A DNA stretch of 18,750 bases, taken from assembly GCA_031256115.1 (NCBI GenBank), contig JAIRRF010000237.1, positions 1 to 18,750 of the forward strand, given 5' to 3'. This DNA comes from Treponema sp. GTDB taxonomy: Bacteria > Spirochaetota > Spirochaetia > Treponematales > Breznakiellaceae. Both the position numbers and the translations under genes were made by a program. A model generated the notes under the pieces. The model was not told the origin of the DNA. It ran no database searches and was given only the letters and a program-made list of their open reading frames with translations. Numbering within the stretch: the first letter of the stretch is position 1; each line of letters begins with the position of its first letter. Shown piece by piece: positions 5,466 through 13,889 of the stretch.

Positions 5466-6355
5466 GCCTCGTTCCAAAAGCGATCCATAAGTTCCAGATT
5501 TGCTGTTTCCATGACCGCACCGCATTCCTTCATCTTTTTTTCTACATGGGCAAACCGGGCAGTAAATTTAACATTGGTTCGTTGCAAAGCCAATGATGGC
5601 ACTACATTAAAAAACCGGCACAGATTTACCGCAGAAAAAAGTAGATCCCCCAGTTCTTCTTCAAGTTGAACAGACTGGCCTCCTGATTGCTTGCTGAAGC
5701 ATTCAGGTGCAGCCGCCTCTACTTCAGCCAGTTCTTCTTTCAACTTTTCCAAGGCTCCTGAATAATTGGGCCAGTCAAATCCTTTTTTAGCCGCTTTTTT
5801 TTGAAGTTTCCAGGCTCTGTCCAGGGGCGGCAATGCCCGGGATACCTCGTCCAGTACAGAATCTTTAGGTTTCCTTCCTTCTTGTTCAACCTTAATCCTG
5901 GCCCAGTTGTCCAATACTTTTGCAGAATTGATAGTTCCCTTTTTATTATCCGTCCGGATCCCGCCGAACACATGGGGATGGCGGCGGATTAATTTTTCGG
6001 AAATATCTTTCAGAACTTCGGAAACAGAAAATTGTCCTTCCTGCTGGTGAATATAGGAAATCATGGTTACCAGCAGAAAAAGATCCCCTAATTCTTCTTT
6101 TATATGAACAGGGTTTTGTTCATCTATGGCTTCGATACACTCGTAACATTCTTCGACTAGATCGCCCCGGAGGGAAATGGGGCTTTGTTCCCTGTCCCAG
6201 GGACAGCCGCCCTCGCCCCTGAGTTTTTTTACAATGCCGTAAAGCCTGTTAAAAGTTTCTCCAGGCGTATCTGCGGGTCGTGAACTGAAGGAAGCTGATT
6301 GTTCATCATCACCGGAAACAGTGCATGCATGGGAGGTTGTCTGTGTATAATCCAT
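5450..6355 (-). CDS. mazG: Nucleoside triphosphate pyrophosphohydrolase MazG
   Basis: A 301-residue MazG. It hydrolyses NTPs and dNTPs to the monophosphate and PPi, a house-cleaning activity in the cytosol. Two MazG repeats are visible. The first has GGCPWDREQS at 49-58, the metal-binding E68-E69-x-x-E72 helix, EELGD at 87-91 and RRHPHVFGG at 124-132. The second has EELAEVE at 207-213 and EEELGDLLF at 232-240. The length is somewhat above the usual 260-270 because of an extra 30-residue low-complexity N-terminus rich in Ser, Thr and Asp. The ATG has no Shine-Dalgarno, but a TATAAT ends 5 nt before it, so it may be leaderless. It is divergent from pth. Confidence 0.93.
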   Translation of the reverse strand: MDYTQTTSHACTVSGDDEQSASFSSRPADTPGETFNRLYGIVKKLRGEGGCPWDREQSPISLRGDLVEECYECIEAIDEQNPVHIKEELGDLFLLVTMISYIHQQEGQFSVSEVLKDISEKLIRRHPHVFGGIRTDNKKGTINSAKVLDNWARIKVEQEGRKPKDSVLDEVSRALPPLDRAWKLQKKAAKKGFDWPNYSGALEKLKEELAEVEAAAPECFSKQSGGQSVQLEEELGDLLFSAVNLCRFFNVVPSLALQRTNVKFTARFAHVEKKMKECGAVMETANLELMDRFWNEAKAHK

Positions 6356-6360
6356 GAATT

Positions 6361-6366
6361 ATTATA
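6361..6366 (-). promoter_or_regulatory. -10 element of mazG
   Basis: TATAAT on the minus strand ends 5 nt before the mazG ATG at 6355. The hexamer 17 nt further upstream is a poor -35. Its closeness to the ATG fits the leaderless pattern seen elsewhere in the window. Confidence 0.5.
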
Positions 6367-6385
6367 GTGAAGCCATGCCTTTTTA

Positions 6386-6394
6386 TGCTAGAAT
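6386..6394 (+). promoter_or_regulatory. Extended -10 element of pth
   Basis: TGCTAGAAT: an extended -10 (TG-n) with TAGAAT at 6389-6394, 9 nt before the pth ATG. The predicted start of transcription falls within about 3 nt of the ATG. No good -35 is seen, as expected for an extended -10 promoter. It lies back to back with the mazG -10. Confidence 0.5.
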
Positions 6395-6403
6395 AAGGCT
6401 CCT

Positions 6404-7012
6404 ATGCTTTTACTGACAGTCTTTCTGGGAAACCCTGGGGGCGAATATGCCCGCAGCCGACATAATGCAGGCCGGCTATTGGCGGAAAGACTTTCTTTTT
6501 ATGATGATCTTGTCTGGAAAAAAAAATTCAGAGGCCGTTTTGCACAGGCCGCACTTAACAACTGTCATTTTCTAATCCCTGAAACCTATATGAATCTTTC
6601 TGGTCTTTCAGTACAAGCCGTAGCAGAATTCCATAAAATACAGCCCAAGGAAATTATCGCTGTCCATGACGAGGTGGAGTTGCCCCTGGGGACACTTTCT
6701 TTAAAATTTGCAGGGGGTATGGGGGGGCATAACGGACTGAGATCGATAAAAGACACCCTGGGAACTGCGGAATTTTGGCGTCTTCGCATCGGTGTCGGCC
6801 GTCCTTTAGGCAGTATGCCAGGCCGCCATGATGGCCGCCAGGATGGCAAAGACGGCGAAATAGCCCGCTGGGTGTTGTCGGACTTTAACCCTGACGAAAT
6901 GAATCTTCTGGAAGAAGTTTTTAAAACCGGAACGTCACTCCTTACTCTGGCTCTGACCGAAGAACCGGAAACACTTCTTCCCGAGTGGAAGAAAAAAGCA
7001 ATTACCCTATGA
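6404..7012 (+). CDS. pth: Peptidyl-tRNA hydrolase
   Basis: A 202-residue bacterial Pth, which frees tRNA from peptidyl-tRNA that drops off ribosomes. Family marks: GNPG at 9-12, catalytic H20 in SRHN, TYMNLSG at 61-67, D89 in VHDEVELP, and GGMGGHNGLRS at 104-114 with N110. An extra stretch of about 12 residues (residues about 139-151, Gly/Arg/Asp/His-rich) sits between the GVGRP loop and WVLSDF; it is coded by a 12-bp imperfect DNA duplication. The start is the first ATG after the extended -10. It overlaps the MATE gene by 4 nt (ATGA), so the two are co-translated. Confidence 0.95.
   Translation: MLLLTVFLGNPGGEYARSRHNAGRLLAERLSFYDDLVWKKKFRGRFAQAALNNCHFLIPETYMNLSGLSVQAVAEFHKIQPKEIIAVHDEVELPLGTLSLKFAGGMGGHNGLRSIKDTLGTAEFWRLRIGVGRPLGSMPGRHDGRQDGKDGEIARWVLSDFNPDEMNLLEEVFKTGTSLLTLALTEEPETLLPEWKKKAITL
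6821..6844 (+). repeat. 12-bp imperfect tandem duplication inside pth
   Basis: GGCCGCCATGAT (6821-6832) is followed at once by GGCCGCCAGGAT (6833-6844), one base different. It codes for part of the extra loop in the peptidyl-tRNA hydrolase and keeps the frame. Confidence 0.7.
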
Positions 7013-8445
7013 CAGTCCGGGCCAATGCCGCAGACCGTTTGGGAACCGAGCCTGTGGGTCGGCTGTTACTGCAATTTTCCATCCCCGCCATTACCGGGAT
7101 GATAGCAAATGCCCTTTATAATGTGGTTGATCGCATATGGGTAGGACGGGGAGTAAATGAAACCGCCCTGGGCGGCCTTTCTCTGGTATTGCCCCTTATG
7201 ACAATCACCATGGCTTTCTCCATGCTCTTTGGAGTGGGATCGGCAAACCTTATTTCCATGCGTCTGGGTCAGGGCCGTAAAAATGATGCGGAAAATGCCT
7301 TAAACCATTGTCTTTTCCTCCTTGTAATTTCCGCCCTGATAATCATGTCTGTGGAAATGATTTTTCTGGATCAAATTCTTGAACGGATGGGCGCTGAAGA
7401 AGGAAGCGGCACACTGGATTATGCCCGTAGTTATTACAGAATAATCCTCTACGGCCAGGTATTTTTTATGACTGGTTTCGGCCTTTCCCACTGTACCCGG
7501 GCCCAGGGCTTTCCCAAGATCACCATGCTCGCCATGATAATAGGGGCCGGGATGAACATAATCCTCGACCCGGTATTTATTATTGTCCTTGGCTGGGGCG
7601 TCGAGGGCGCCGCATGGGCAACAATTATTTCCCAGTTTCTTTCAGCCATATGGATACTTTCTTTTAACTTCAGAAAAAAAGCGGTAATTCACCTGACTCG
7701 TCAAAGTTTCCGTCCTTCAGCCAGAATTGTCCTGGACATTATGAGTTTCGGTTCCTCTCAATTCTTTCTTCAGTTTGCCATGTCGACGGTGCAGCTTCTT
7801 TTTAATATGAGTTTGGGCTGGTATGGCGCTGCAACTCTGGGTTTAGGAGGAGGTGACACGGCCCTTTCCGGACTTAACATTATCATGTCCATAACCATGC
7901 TTTTTTTTATGCCGGTCTTCGGAATTAACCAGGGAGCACAGCCCATTCTGGGTTACAACTATGGGGCAAAAAAGTATGACCGGGTCCTAAAAACTTTTCT
8001 CCTGGCTATAAGCGGAGCTACGGCAATTTGTCTTTTAGGTTTTATCCTGGGGCAGCTTTTTCCCCGTTTTCTTATTCAAATATTTGCGCCAAAGGGAAGT
8101 CCGTCTCTCTTGCAATTTACCCCCCTTGCTCTTAGGATTATTATTATCTCCATGCCCTTAAACGGTTTTACCATTATTGCGACCAATTTTTTTGTAGTAA
8201 CAGGGCGTCCAGGAATATCGATTTTTCTTTCCATGCTTCGTCAGGTTATTTTTCTTATTCCTTTGCTCCTTATTTTTGGGAAAATCTGGGGATTGTGGGG
8301 GGTGGCGGCCACTCCTCCGGTGGCCGATAGTTTTGCATTTGTCTGCACCGGAATTATGATCCTTGCGGAACTTCGAAAACTAAAACGGGATCACGTATAC
8401 GCCGCATTTGGCGGTGAACATAAAACAGGGTTAAACCAAAAATGA
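7009..8445 (+). CDS. MATE-family efflux transporter
   Basis: A 478-residue inner-membrane protein with about 12 hydrophobic helices. It is a member of the MATE (multi antimicrobial extrusion) family, MepA-like branch, which exports drugs or metabolites using Na+ or H+ gradients. Landmarks: PVGRLLLQFSIPAITGMIAN, then YNVVDRIWVGRGVNETALGG near the start, the mid-protein inner loop, and the second-half copy MPVFGINQGAQPILGYNYGA. I start at ATG 7009, inside the pth stop (ATGA overlap); the frame is open 8 codons earlier but that start would lie within pth. The substrate cannot be told from sequence. The 3' end overlaps the nuclease gene, again by ATGA. Confidence 0.92.
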   Translation: MTVRANAADRLGTEPVGRLLLQFSIPAITGMIANALYNVVDRIWVGRGVNETALGGLSLVLPLMTITMAFSMLFGVGSANLISMRLGQGRKNDAENALNHCLFLLVISALIIMSVEMIFLDQILERMGAEEGSGTLDYARSYYRIILYGQVFFMTGFGLSHCTRAQGFPKITMLAMIIGAGMNIILDPVFIIVLGWGVEGAAWATIISQFLSAIWILSFNFRKKAVIHLTRQSFRPSARIVLDIMSFGSSQFFLQFAMSTVQLLFNMSLGWYGAATLGLGGGDTALSGLNIIMSITMLFFMPVFGINQGAQPILGYNYGAKKYDRVLKTFLLAISGATAICLLGFILGQLFPRFLIQIFAPKGSPSLLQFTPLALRIIIISMPLNGFTIIATNFFVVTGRPGISIFLSMLRQVIFLIPLLLIFGKIWGLWGVAATPPVADSFAFVCTGIMILAELRKLKRDHVYAAFGGEHKTGLNQK

Positions 8446-9053
8446 CCAAAAAATTAATACTATTTCTTTTGTTTTTTCGCATTGCATTTGTATTTACCTG
8501 CGATTTGCCCGGGCATTTTGAATTTACGGTTTCGAATGAAGAAGAAACTCTTTATTCCGGCTGCTATGATGCGGTTAATATGGGGCCGCATATTATTACC
8601 TACATTCTGACCAAAGAGCGGGTAGAAAGTGTATCCGTAAGACGGCCCTCTGCAACATTTACACAAAACAGGGACGGCGGCGTATTGCAAAGTCTTTTGG
8701 CCGAAAATGGTTATTCCCTGCCCCAACACAGTGATTATACCAATTCCGGCTATGACCGGGGACATATGGCGCCAAATGCGGACTTTAATGATTCCCGGGA
8801 AAATGCGCTTTTGACTTTTTTTATTGCCAATATCTGGCCTCAAACCCCTGTTGTAAACAGGGTTGAATGGTTAAAAGCAGAAAATGAAACCAGAAAAATG
8901 GCTGTAGAATATATTATTGTAAAAGTTGTTATTATTGTAGATGAATTCAGCGGTAAAAAATTAAAAGATATACAAATTCCTTTAAATTTTAAAAGAAGGG
9001 TCTATAATTTGGAATCCGGAGAATTAATTTATACCATCGATGTCTATCAATAA
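8442..9053 (+). CDS. Secreted DNA/RNA non-specific endonuclease (NUC1 family)
   Basis: A 203-residue protein with an N-terminal hydrophobic signal segment (LILFLLFFRIAFVFTC; Cys20 could instead mark a lipoprotein). The betabeta-alpha-metal nuclease motif is DRGHMAPNADF, with D105, R106, G107 and catalytic H108. It is followed by NIWPQTPVVNR (metal-ligand N139), E147 and R151. These match sugar non-specific nucleases of the Serratia NucA type. The last third is more AT-rich and less family-like. Likely role: degrading external DNA or RNA for nutrients. It starts in the MATE stop codon (ATGA) and so forms a unit with pth and MATE. It converges on apbE with a 7-nt overlap. Confidence 0.88.
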   Translation: MTKKLILFLLFFRIAFVFTCDLPGHFEFTVSNEEETLYSGCYDAVNMGPHIITYILTKERVESVSVRRPSATFTQNRDGGVLQSLLAENGYSLPQHSDYTNSGYDRGHMAPNADFNDSRENALLTFFIANIWPQTPVVNRVEWLKAENETRKMAVEYIIVKVVIIVDEFSGKKLKDIQIPLNFKRRVYNLESGELIYTIDVYQ

Positions 9054-10090
9054 ATAACCCGGTAATCTCCGCTTGCGGAAAATGCTTCCAGAGCTCCCGC
9101 ACTGCCCCGGATTGTTTTGTTTTCAAAAATAAAAAGGATTTCCGCCCCGTTTGCCTTTGCCAGGTCAAGTCCCTTTTCGTATCCCAAAGCAAAACAGGAA
9201 GTAGACAGGGCATCGGCATCCATGGAAGAAAAAGCAATAACCGTAACGGAAAGAAGGTTATTTTCTACCGGATATCCCTGCCTGTTTCCTCCGGTTTCCT
9301 GTAATTCCATGATATGGTGGTAACGGTTACCGTCTATTCCGGTAAAATAGCGTTCATATTTTCCGGCGCTTACCACCGAAATGCTTTCTTTCATTTCCAG
9401 AACTCCCGCATAGGTTCCCCGTACATCAGTGGGGTCCTGTACTCCTATACGCCAGGGCCCGCCGGAAGCTTTTTTCCCCCAGACATAAATGTTTCCCCCC
9501 AGGTCGATAAGCGCCCTGGGTATTCCATTTGCCTGTAATAAGCCTGCCAGCTCATCTGCGGCATAACCCTTGGCAATGGCTCCCAAATCCAGGGACATAC
9601 CCTGTTTTTTAAGGAAGGCTGTTCTTTCCGTTCCACCAGTCCCTGTTAATTCCAGATCCCGCCAGTCTACCAGATCCAGGGTATTCCGGATTTCTCCGTC
9701 CGAAGGAATCCTGGGGTTTTCTGTGCCGATGCCCCAGAGCTTTATCAGGGGCCCCAGGGTTGGGTCAAAGGCGCCGCCGGATACTTCGGCATAATAAAGA
9801 GATCGTTCCAGAACAGTAAATAATTCCGGAGATATCCGGACAGGTTCCAGTCCGGCACTCCGGCTAATCATGGCCAGTCCGGAATCTTCCCTGTTAGCGC
9901 TAAAGATGCGATCCAGTTCCGAAAGTCTGGTAAAGAGCATGCTATACAGTCCGGCGCTTCCGTTTTCAAAGAGATCAATCCGGCATAAAGTGCCCAGAAC
10001 ATATTCTGCCCTGAAGGTGTCCGGGGCAGACGTTTTTGAACAACCTAAAATAACTATGGCAAATAAAAAAGCCACAAGCTGGCTTAACAT
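9047..10090 (-). CDS. apbE: ApbE-type FAD:protein FMN transferase, lipoprotein
   Basis: A 347-residue protein. ApbE attaches FMN to Thr in flavoproteins such as RnfG/NqrC subunits, outside the cytoplasmic membrane. Landmarks: a lipobox ILGC with C17; SGGAFDPTLGPLIKLWGIG (104-122); LDLGAIAKGYAADE (167-180); LIDLGGNIYVWG (194-205); YHHIMELQETG (257-267); and the metal-site region DADALST (291-297). I start at ATG 10090 because it places the signal peptide and lipobox correctly; the frame is open for about 67 more codons, but these are not protein-like and run antisense into the neighbouring gene. No clear ribosome binding site or close -10 is seen. Confidence 0.92.
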   Translation of the reverse strand: MLSQLVAFLFAIVILGCSKTSAPDTFRAEYVLGTLCRIDLFENGSAGLYSMLFTRLSELDRIFSANREDSGLAMISRSAGLEPVRISPELFTVLERSLYYAEVSGGAFDPTLGPLIKLWGIGTENPRIPSDGEIRNTLDLVDWRDLELTGTGGTERTAFLKKQGMSLDLGAIAKGYAADELAGLLQANGIPRALIDLGGNIYVWGKKASGGPWRIGVQDPTDVRGTYAGVLEMKESISVVSAGKYERYFTGIDGNRYHHIMELQETGGNRQGYPVENNLLSVTVIAFSSMDADALSTSCFALGYEKGLDLAKANGAEILFIFENKTIRGSAGALEAFSASGDYRVIY

Positions 10091-10117
10091 CGTAATTTTG
10101 AGAGAGTTTCCTGATTT

Positions 10118-10143
10118 TTCACCTCGCAGAGTACGCAGAGCCG
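10118..10143. repeat. Short CGCAGAG direct repeats between apbE and the PilZ gene
   Basis: CGCAGAG occurs twice with a 2-nt gap (CGCAGAGTACGCAGAG), followed by a partial third CGCA. It lies in the divergent intergenic region. It resembles short 'CGCAGAG' tracts that I recall from intergenic DNA of many bacteria; function unknown. Confidence 0.6.
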
Positions 10144-10151
10144 CAAATTGC

Positions 10152-10180
10152 TTGCAGATAATGTTTTTTTGGGTTATTAT
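10152..10180 (+). promoter_or_regulatory. Promoter of the PilZ gene
   Basis: TTGCAG (10152-10157), a 17-nt spacer and TATTAT (10175-10180). The -10 ends 6 nt before the ATG at 10187, predicting a leaderless mRNA. Confidence 0.65.
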
Positions 10181-10186
10181 ATTGAC

Positions 10187-10948
10187 ATGGCAGAAGATAA
10201 TACCCCGATAACCGGGAAAAAGATTTTTTTTATTCATCCATCTGCATTTGTACAGAACGAAATTATTTCGGACCTTATTCAACAGGAGCATGAGGTTTAT
10301 ATAACCAAAGATGAAAAAAAACTCAAGACGGTTTTAAAAAAAAATCCCGATTCCATAGTCTTTGCCAGTGTTGATGAAGGCATTTCTGCGGATAAATGGG
10401 AAGCCTGGATCCGCGGGATTTTGGATGATCAGGCAACAAAAAACGTGGGAATAGGGATTCTTTCCAATACTAACAGTGATGATGCCCGCCAGCTTTATGT
10501 AAATACCATTAAAGTTTCCTGCGGTTTTATTCCTGTAAAACTGGGCACTGCCAAGGTAATTACCGCCCTGCTGGACATTCTAAAGGCAGTGGATGCCAGG
10601 GGCAGACGTAAATATATCAGGGCCGACACACGGGGTGAAGTCATGACTACACTTAATGTTCCTCATAACAATGATTACATTATTGGACAAATCCAGGACA
10701 TCAGCGTGGTAGGTATTTCCTGTCTTTTTTCCCAGGATCCCGGACTGGAAAAAAATTCTCTTATGACTGATATGCAGATAAAACTCCAGAGTGTCCTTTT
10801 AAAAGCGGAAGGTATTGTATTTGGTTCCCGCCAGGATGGGGCAAACAAGGTATATGTATTTCTTTTTACACAAAGACTGGATCCCATGGTCAGGTCAAAA
10901 ATCAGAACCTATATACAAAAAAATCTTCAGTCGAAAATAGACTTGTAA
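10187..10948 (+). CDS. PilZ-domain protein with N-terminal receiver-like domain
   Basis: A 253-residue cytosolic protein. The first half (KKIFFIHPSAFVQNEIISDL and onward, about residues 10-125) has the alternating strand/helix pattern of a receiver-like domain; the phosphoacceptor Asp is not obvious, so it may be a pseudo-receiver. The second half is a PilZ domain: the RRKYIRAD segment holds the R-x-x-x-R c-di-GMP motif, and DISVVGIS the D-x-S-x-x-G motif. It probably reads c-di-GMP to steer motility or a related process. I start at ATG 10187 from the promoter position; an earlier in-frame ATG at 10148 lies upstream of the -35. It is followed after 20 nt by the next gene. Confidence 0.85.
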   Translation: MAEDNTPITGKKIFFIHPSAFVQNEIISDLIQQEHEVYITKDEKKLKTVLKKNPDSIVFASVDEGISADKWEAWIRGILDDQATKNVGIGILSNTNSDDARQLYVNTIKVSCGFIPVKLGTAKVITALLDILKAVDARGRRKYIRADTRGEVMTTLNVPHNNDYIIGQIQDISVVGISCLFSQDPGLEKNSLMTDMQIKLQSVLLKAEGIVFGSRQDGANKVYVFLFTQRLDPMVRSKIRTYIQKNLQSKIDL

Positions 10949-10968
10949 AGCTGAATACCGGAAATGGA

Positions 10969-12042
10969 ATGTCAAAACCCATAATAATTGTTCTGATTAT
11001 TGCCGTTTTTACGGTTCTGCTCCTGCTTTTTGCCGGTGCAGGAATAATGTGGTATAATGCCGGTGAATATCTGCCTGCTGCCAGGGAGACCGTGCCGGTT
11101 TCTTCTGCTTCGGCCCAGAGGCCGGATCGTTTCCAGCCAATTGAGCTGTATTCCTGGAATATTGGCTATGCTTCTCTTGATACCCGGGAAGATTTTTTTA
11201 CCGAGGGGGGCAAAAGTATCCGTCCGGCCTCGGCCAGTATTGTGGAAGAAAATATTTGGGCTATACAGGCTTTTATTTCCGCCTCTTCCCCTGATATTGT
11301 TTTTTTACAGGAAGTAGATGTCAATTCCAGGCGGTCATATGGAATCAACCAGGCGGCATATTTTTCCGAAACCTGGAAGGGTTCTTCCTCTTTTGCCTAT
11401 AATTTTAAATGTCTTTTTGTTCCGGTTTTCTTTCCCTTTCCTCATTTTATAGGAAGGGTGGAAAGCGGCCTTCTTATACTTAATAGTTACAACAGTACCG
11501 CGGAAAGGATAAGCCTTCATGGTGATTTTCCCTGGCCGGAGCGGATTTACCGGCAAAAACACTGTCTTTTGGTGGAGAGAGTGCCGGTCCAGGATACCGG
11601 CGTAGAACTGGTACTGGTAAACCTTTATCTTGACGCCTACGATTCCGATGGGGGCGGACGTTTAGCCCAAACAAAGGTATTGGCAGAATTCCTGAAAGCC
11701 GAATATGCCAGGGGGAATTATTGCATTGCCGGAGGGGATTTTAACCAGGTTTTTCCTGCATTAAAAGATGTATTTCCTGTTCAATCAAACCTGTACTTTT
11801 CCCCCGGCATGGTAGACAATTCCCTCTTTGATGAGGGGTGGATCCTGGCAGCGGACCCCGAAGTTCCCAGCCGCCGGTCTCTGGACAAACCCTACGAAGG
11901 CAGCCGGGAAGGACATCAATTTTATATTACAGATGGCTTTATCTTATCCCCTAATGTGGAATTGCTTTCAGTTCATACCCTGGACCTGGACTTTAAAAAT
12001 TCGAACCACAATCCGGTAAAATTAACCTTTAGTTTAAAATGA
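10969..12042 (+). CDS. Membrane-anchored endonuclease/exonuclease/phosphatase-family protein
   Basis: A 357-residue protein of the EEP superfamily (DNase I/exonuclease III/phosphodiesterase fold). An N-terminal membrane anchor (about residues 4-27) places the domain outside the cytoplasm. Catalytic landmarks: N64 in YSWNIGY, E115 in FLQEVD, the GGDFNQVF box late in the protein, and H347 in NSNHNP (SNH in place of the common SDH). The substrate may be nucleic acid, sphingolipid-like or phosphoinositide-like; the sequence does not tell. The start has GGAAATGGA just upstream. It is probably transcribed with the PilZ gene. Confidence 0.82.
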   Translation: MSKPIIIVLIIAVFTVLLLLFAGAGIMWYNAGEYLPAARETVPVSSASAQRPDRFQPIELYSWNIGYASLDTREDFFTEGGKSIRPASASIVEENIWAIQAFISASSPDIVFLQEVDVNSRRSYGINQAAYFSETWKGSSSFAYNFKCLFVPVFFPFPHFIGRVESGLLILNSYNSTAERISLHGDFPWPERIYRQKHCLLVERVPVQDTGVELVLVNLYLDAYDSDGGGRLAQTKVLAEFLKAEYARGNYCIAGGDFNQVFPALKDVFPVQSNLYFSPGMVDNSLFDEGWILAADPEVPSRRSLDKPYEGSREGHQFYITDGFILSPNVELLSVHTLDLDFKNSNHNPVKLTFSLK

Positions 12043-12070
12043 ACTAAATTTGTTTAGACCCAAAAAAATC

Positions 12071-12098
12071 AGAAAAGTTGCACTTCCTGGGTTTTTTA
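12071..12098 (+). terminator. Weak terminator candidate after the EEP-family gene
   Basis: CAG..AAGT, a TGC loop and ACTT.CTG make a short broken stem, followed by GGTTTTTT. The stem has bulges, so this is only a candidate for ending the PilZ-EEP unit before the next promoter. Confidence 0.3.
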
Positions 12099-12100
12099 TA

Positions 12101-12128
12101 TTGACATAATTTACAGTTATATCATACT
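12101..12128 (+). promoter_or_regulatory. Promoter of the acyl-CoA ligase gene
   Basis: TTGACA (12101-12106), a 16-nt spacer and CATACT (12123-12128). The -10 ends 6 nt before the ATG at 12135; no Shine-Dalgarno is present. The consensus -35 and this spacing support a leaderless message. Confidence 0.65.
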
Positions 12129-12134
12129 AAGCTC

Positions 12135-13877
12135 ATGCTGCATTGGAATGAATATTGCGCCGACTGGCCTGAATTTGATTACCCGAATTTTATCGCCTGG
12201 CTGAACAGTATCGAAAAAAAATACGGCGAAAAAACCGCTGTCTTTTACCGAACTTCCAGACAACTTGATTTTACGCGCTGGTCCTATAGCTCCTTTGCCA
12301 CCGAGTGCCGCCGCATAGCCCGGGGACTTCGTAAAGCAGGGCTTAAAGAAGGGGACAGGGTTGTCCTTTGGGCAGAAAACCGCCCTGAATGGATGGCGGT
12401 GTGGATTGGTACGGTCATTGCCGGTTGTGCCATTGTTCCTGTGGATTACCTTGTAAGCGATAAAGAATGCAGCAATATCTTTGATATTGCCAAAGCAAAA
12501 GTTTTCTTTTACTCACAACGAAAGGAAGAATTTGCCCAAGCGCTTACTATTCAGGAGAATTTAAAAATCTGCATCGATGATGAAAAAACAGACAAGTTCC
12601 GGAATTTCGGTAAAGATACTTCTGTAGAACTTCCGGATGAAAGCAGTATATCAGGAAACTGTCCGGCATCCATTGTTTTTACCTCCGGTACTACCGGTTT
12701 TGCCAAGGGAGTACTGCTTTCCCACAGGGCAATTCTTTCCAATGTAAGCGCAGCAATCCAATCCATTCAGCCTGAACCGGATGATATTTTTATCAATGTC
12801 CTTCCGCTGCACCATACTTATCCCACCACATGTTCTTTTTTGGCGCCTTTGGTCCGGGGAACAGGAACTATTGTTGTTGAAAAACTTGTAGGGAAAGTGG
12901 TAATCGACGACATCCGGGATGCCCAGGGCCGTCTGCTTATAGCCGTACCTCTGCTTTACGACAAAATTAAGGATGCTATAGATTCAGGGCTGAATAAGCT
13001 GTCTCCCCCGGTAAAGTTCATTATCAATATTCTACGAAATATTTCTTTGACCCAGGCAAGAAAAAGCAAGGTACGGTTCGGCCAGATAATGTTGAAATTT
13101 GTACGGAAAAAAGCAGGACTGGGCAGTGTCCGTCTTATGGTAGCCGGCGGAGGCCCCCTAAACCCCAATACGGCGGATTTTTTTGAATCCCTGGGTTTCA
13201 ACATCTTCCATGGTTATGGAATGAGCGAAAACGCCCCCCTGATTTCCGTGGGCACCCCCGGTTTTAAGAACAATGTTTCCGTGGGACTGCCGGTCAAATA
13301 TACTGAAATACGAATCGATAATCCCGATGAATTCGGCGTGGGAGAAATTATGGTAAAGTCCCCCTCCGTCATGCTGGGCTACTACGAAAATCCCGAAGCT
13401 ACTAAAGAAGTAATTACGGCTGACGGCTGGCTCATGACCGGAGATCTGGGATATCGGGATGAAAATGGTTTTCTTTACATCAACGGCCGCAAGAAAAACC
13501 TGATTGTCAGTTCCGGGGGTAAAAATATTTACCCCGAAGAAATAGAACTCTACTTTAACGGTTCCCGTATAGTAGGAGAAATCCTTGTTCTTGGACGGAA
13601 AGATAAAACCGGCGGCGAACACATCTTTGCCGTGGTAGTCCCTAACCGGGAAACCATATGCCAGGATTATCCGGGAAAGATAAGCGCGGAAGGCAGTCTC
13701 AGCAGCGAAGAGGAAGAGTTTATTCGCTCTCTGGCTAAAAAGGAAATTGAACAGGTAAACCGCGGCCTTCCGGGCTTTAAAAAGATTGCAGACTTTACTC
13801 TCCGCCAGGAGGAATTTGAAAAGAACGCCCAGAAAAAAATACGCCGCTTTCTCTACAGGGATTATGAAAAAGCATAA
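12135..13877 (+). CDS. Long-chain acyl-CoA synthetase / AMP-forming ligase
   Basis: A 580-residue AMP-binding enzyme. Motifs in order: phosphate-binding SGTTGFAKG (184-192), HGYGMSE (359-365), adenine/ribose-binding TGDLG (435-439), hinge GRKKN (451-455), and GGKNIYPEEIE just after. These place it with long-chain fatty acyl-CoA synthetases, which activate fatty acids via acyl-AMP. No membrane helix is evident, so it should work at the inner face of the membrane or in the cytosol. The C-terminal domain is slightly long and Glu/Lys-rich. A VOC-fold protein follows 12 nt later, so they are likely co-transcribed. The true substrate cannot be read from sequence. Confidence 0.9.
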   Translation: MLHWNEYCADWPEFDYPNFIAWLNSIEKKYGEKTAVFYRTSRQLDFTRWSYSSFATECRRIARGLRKAGLKEGDRVVLWAENRPEWMAVWIGTVIAGCAIVPVDYLVSDKECSNIFDIAKAKVFFYSQRKEEFAQALTIQENLKICIDDEKTDKFRNFGKDTSVELPDESSISGNCPASIVFTSGTTGFAKGVLLSHRAILSNVSAAIQSIQPEPDDIFINVLPLHHTYPTTCSFLAPLVRGTGTIVVEKLVGKVVIDDIRDAQGRLLIAVPLLYDKIKDAIDSGLNKLSPPVKFIINILRNISLTQARKSKVRFGQIMLKFVRKKAGLGSVRLMVAGGGPLNPNTADFFESLGFNIFHGYGMSENAPLISVGTPGFKNNVSVGLPVKYTEIRIDNPDEFGVGEIMVKSPSVMLGYYENPEATKEVITADGWLMTGDLGYRDENGFLYINGRKKNLIVSSGGKNIYPEEIELYFNGSRIVGEILVLGRKDKTGGEHIFAVVVPNRETICQDYPGKISAEGSLSSEEEEFIRSLAKKEIEQVNRGLPGFKKIADFTLRQEEFEKNAQKKIRRFLYRDYEKA

Positions 13878-13889
13878 AGGGTTTTCCAT

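Noticed and set aside
13158..13889. A long open minus-strand frame of 243 codons opposite the acyl-CoA ligase gene.
   Set aside because: It lies wholly antisense to a well-supported enzyme with all its motifs. Its own residues show no domain, and it has no promoter or ribosome binding site. It is a by-product of codon use.
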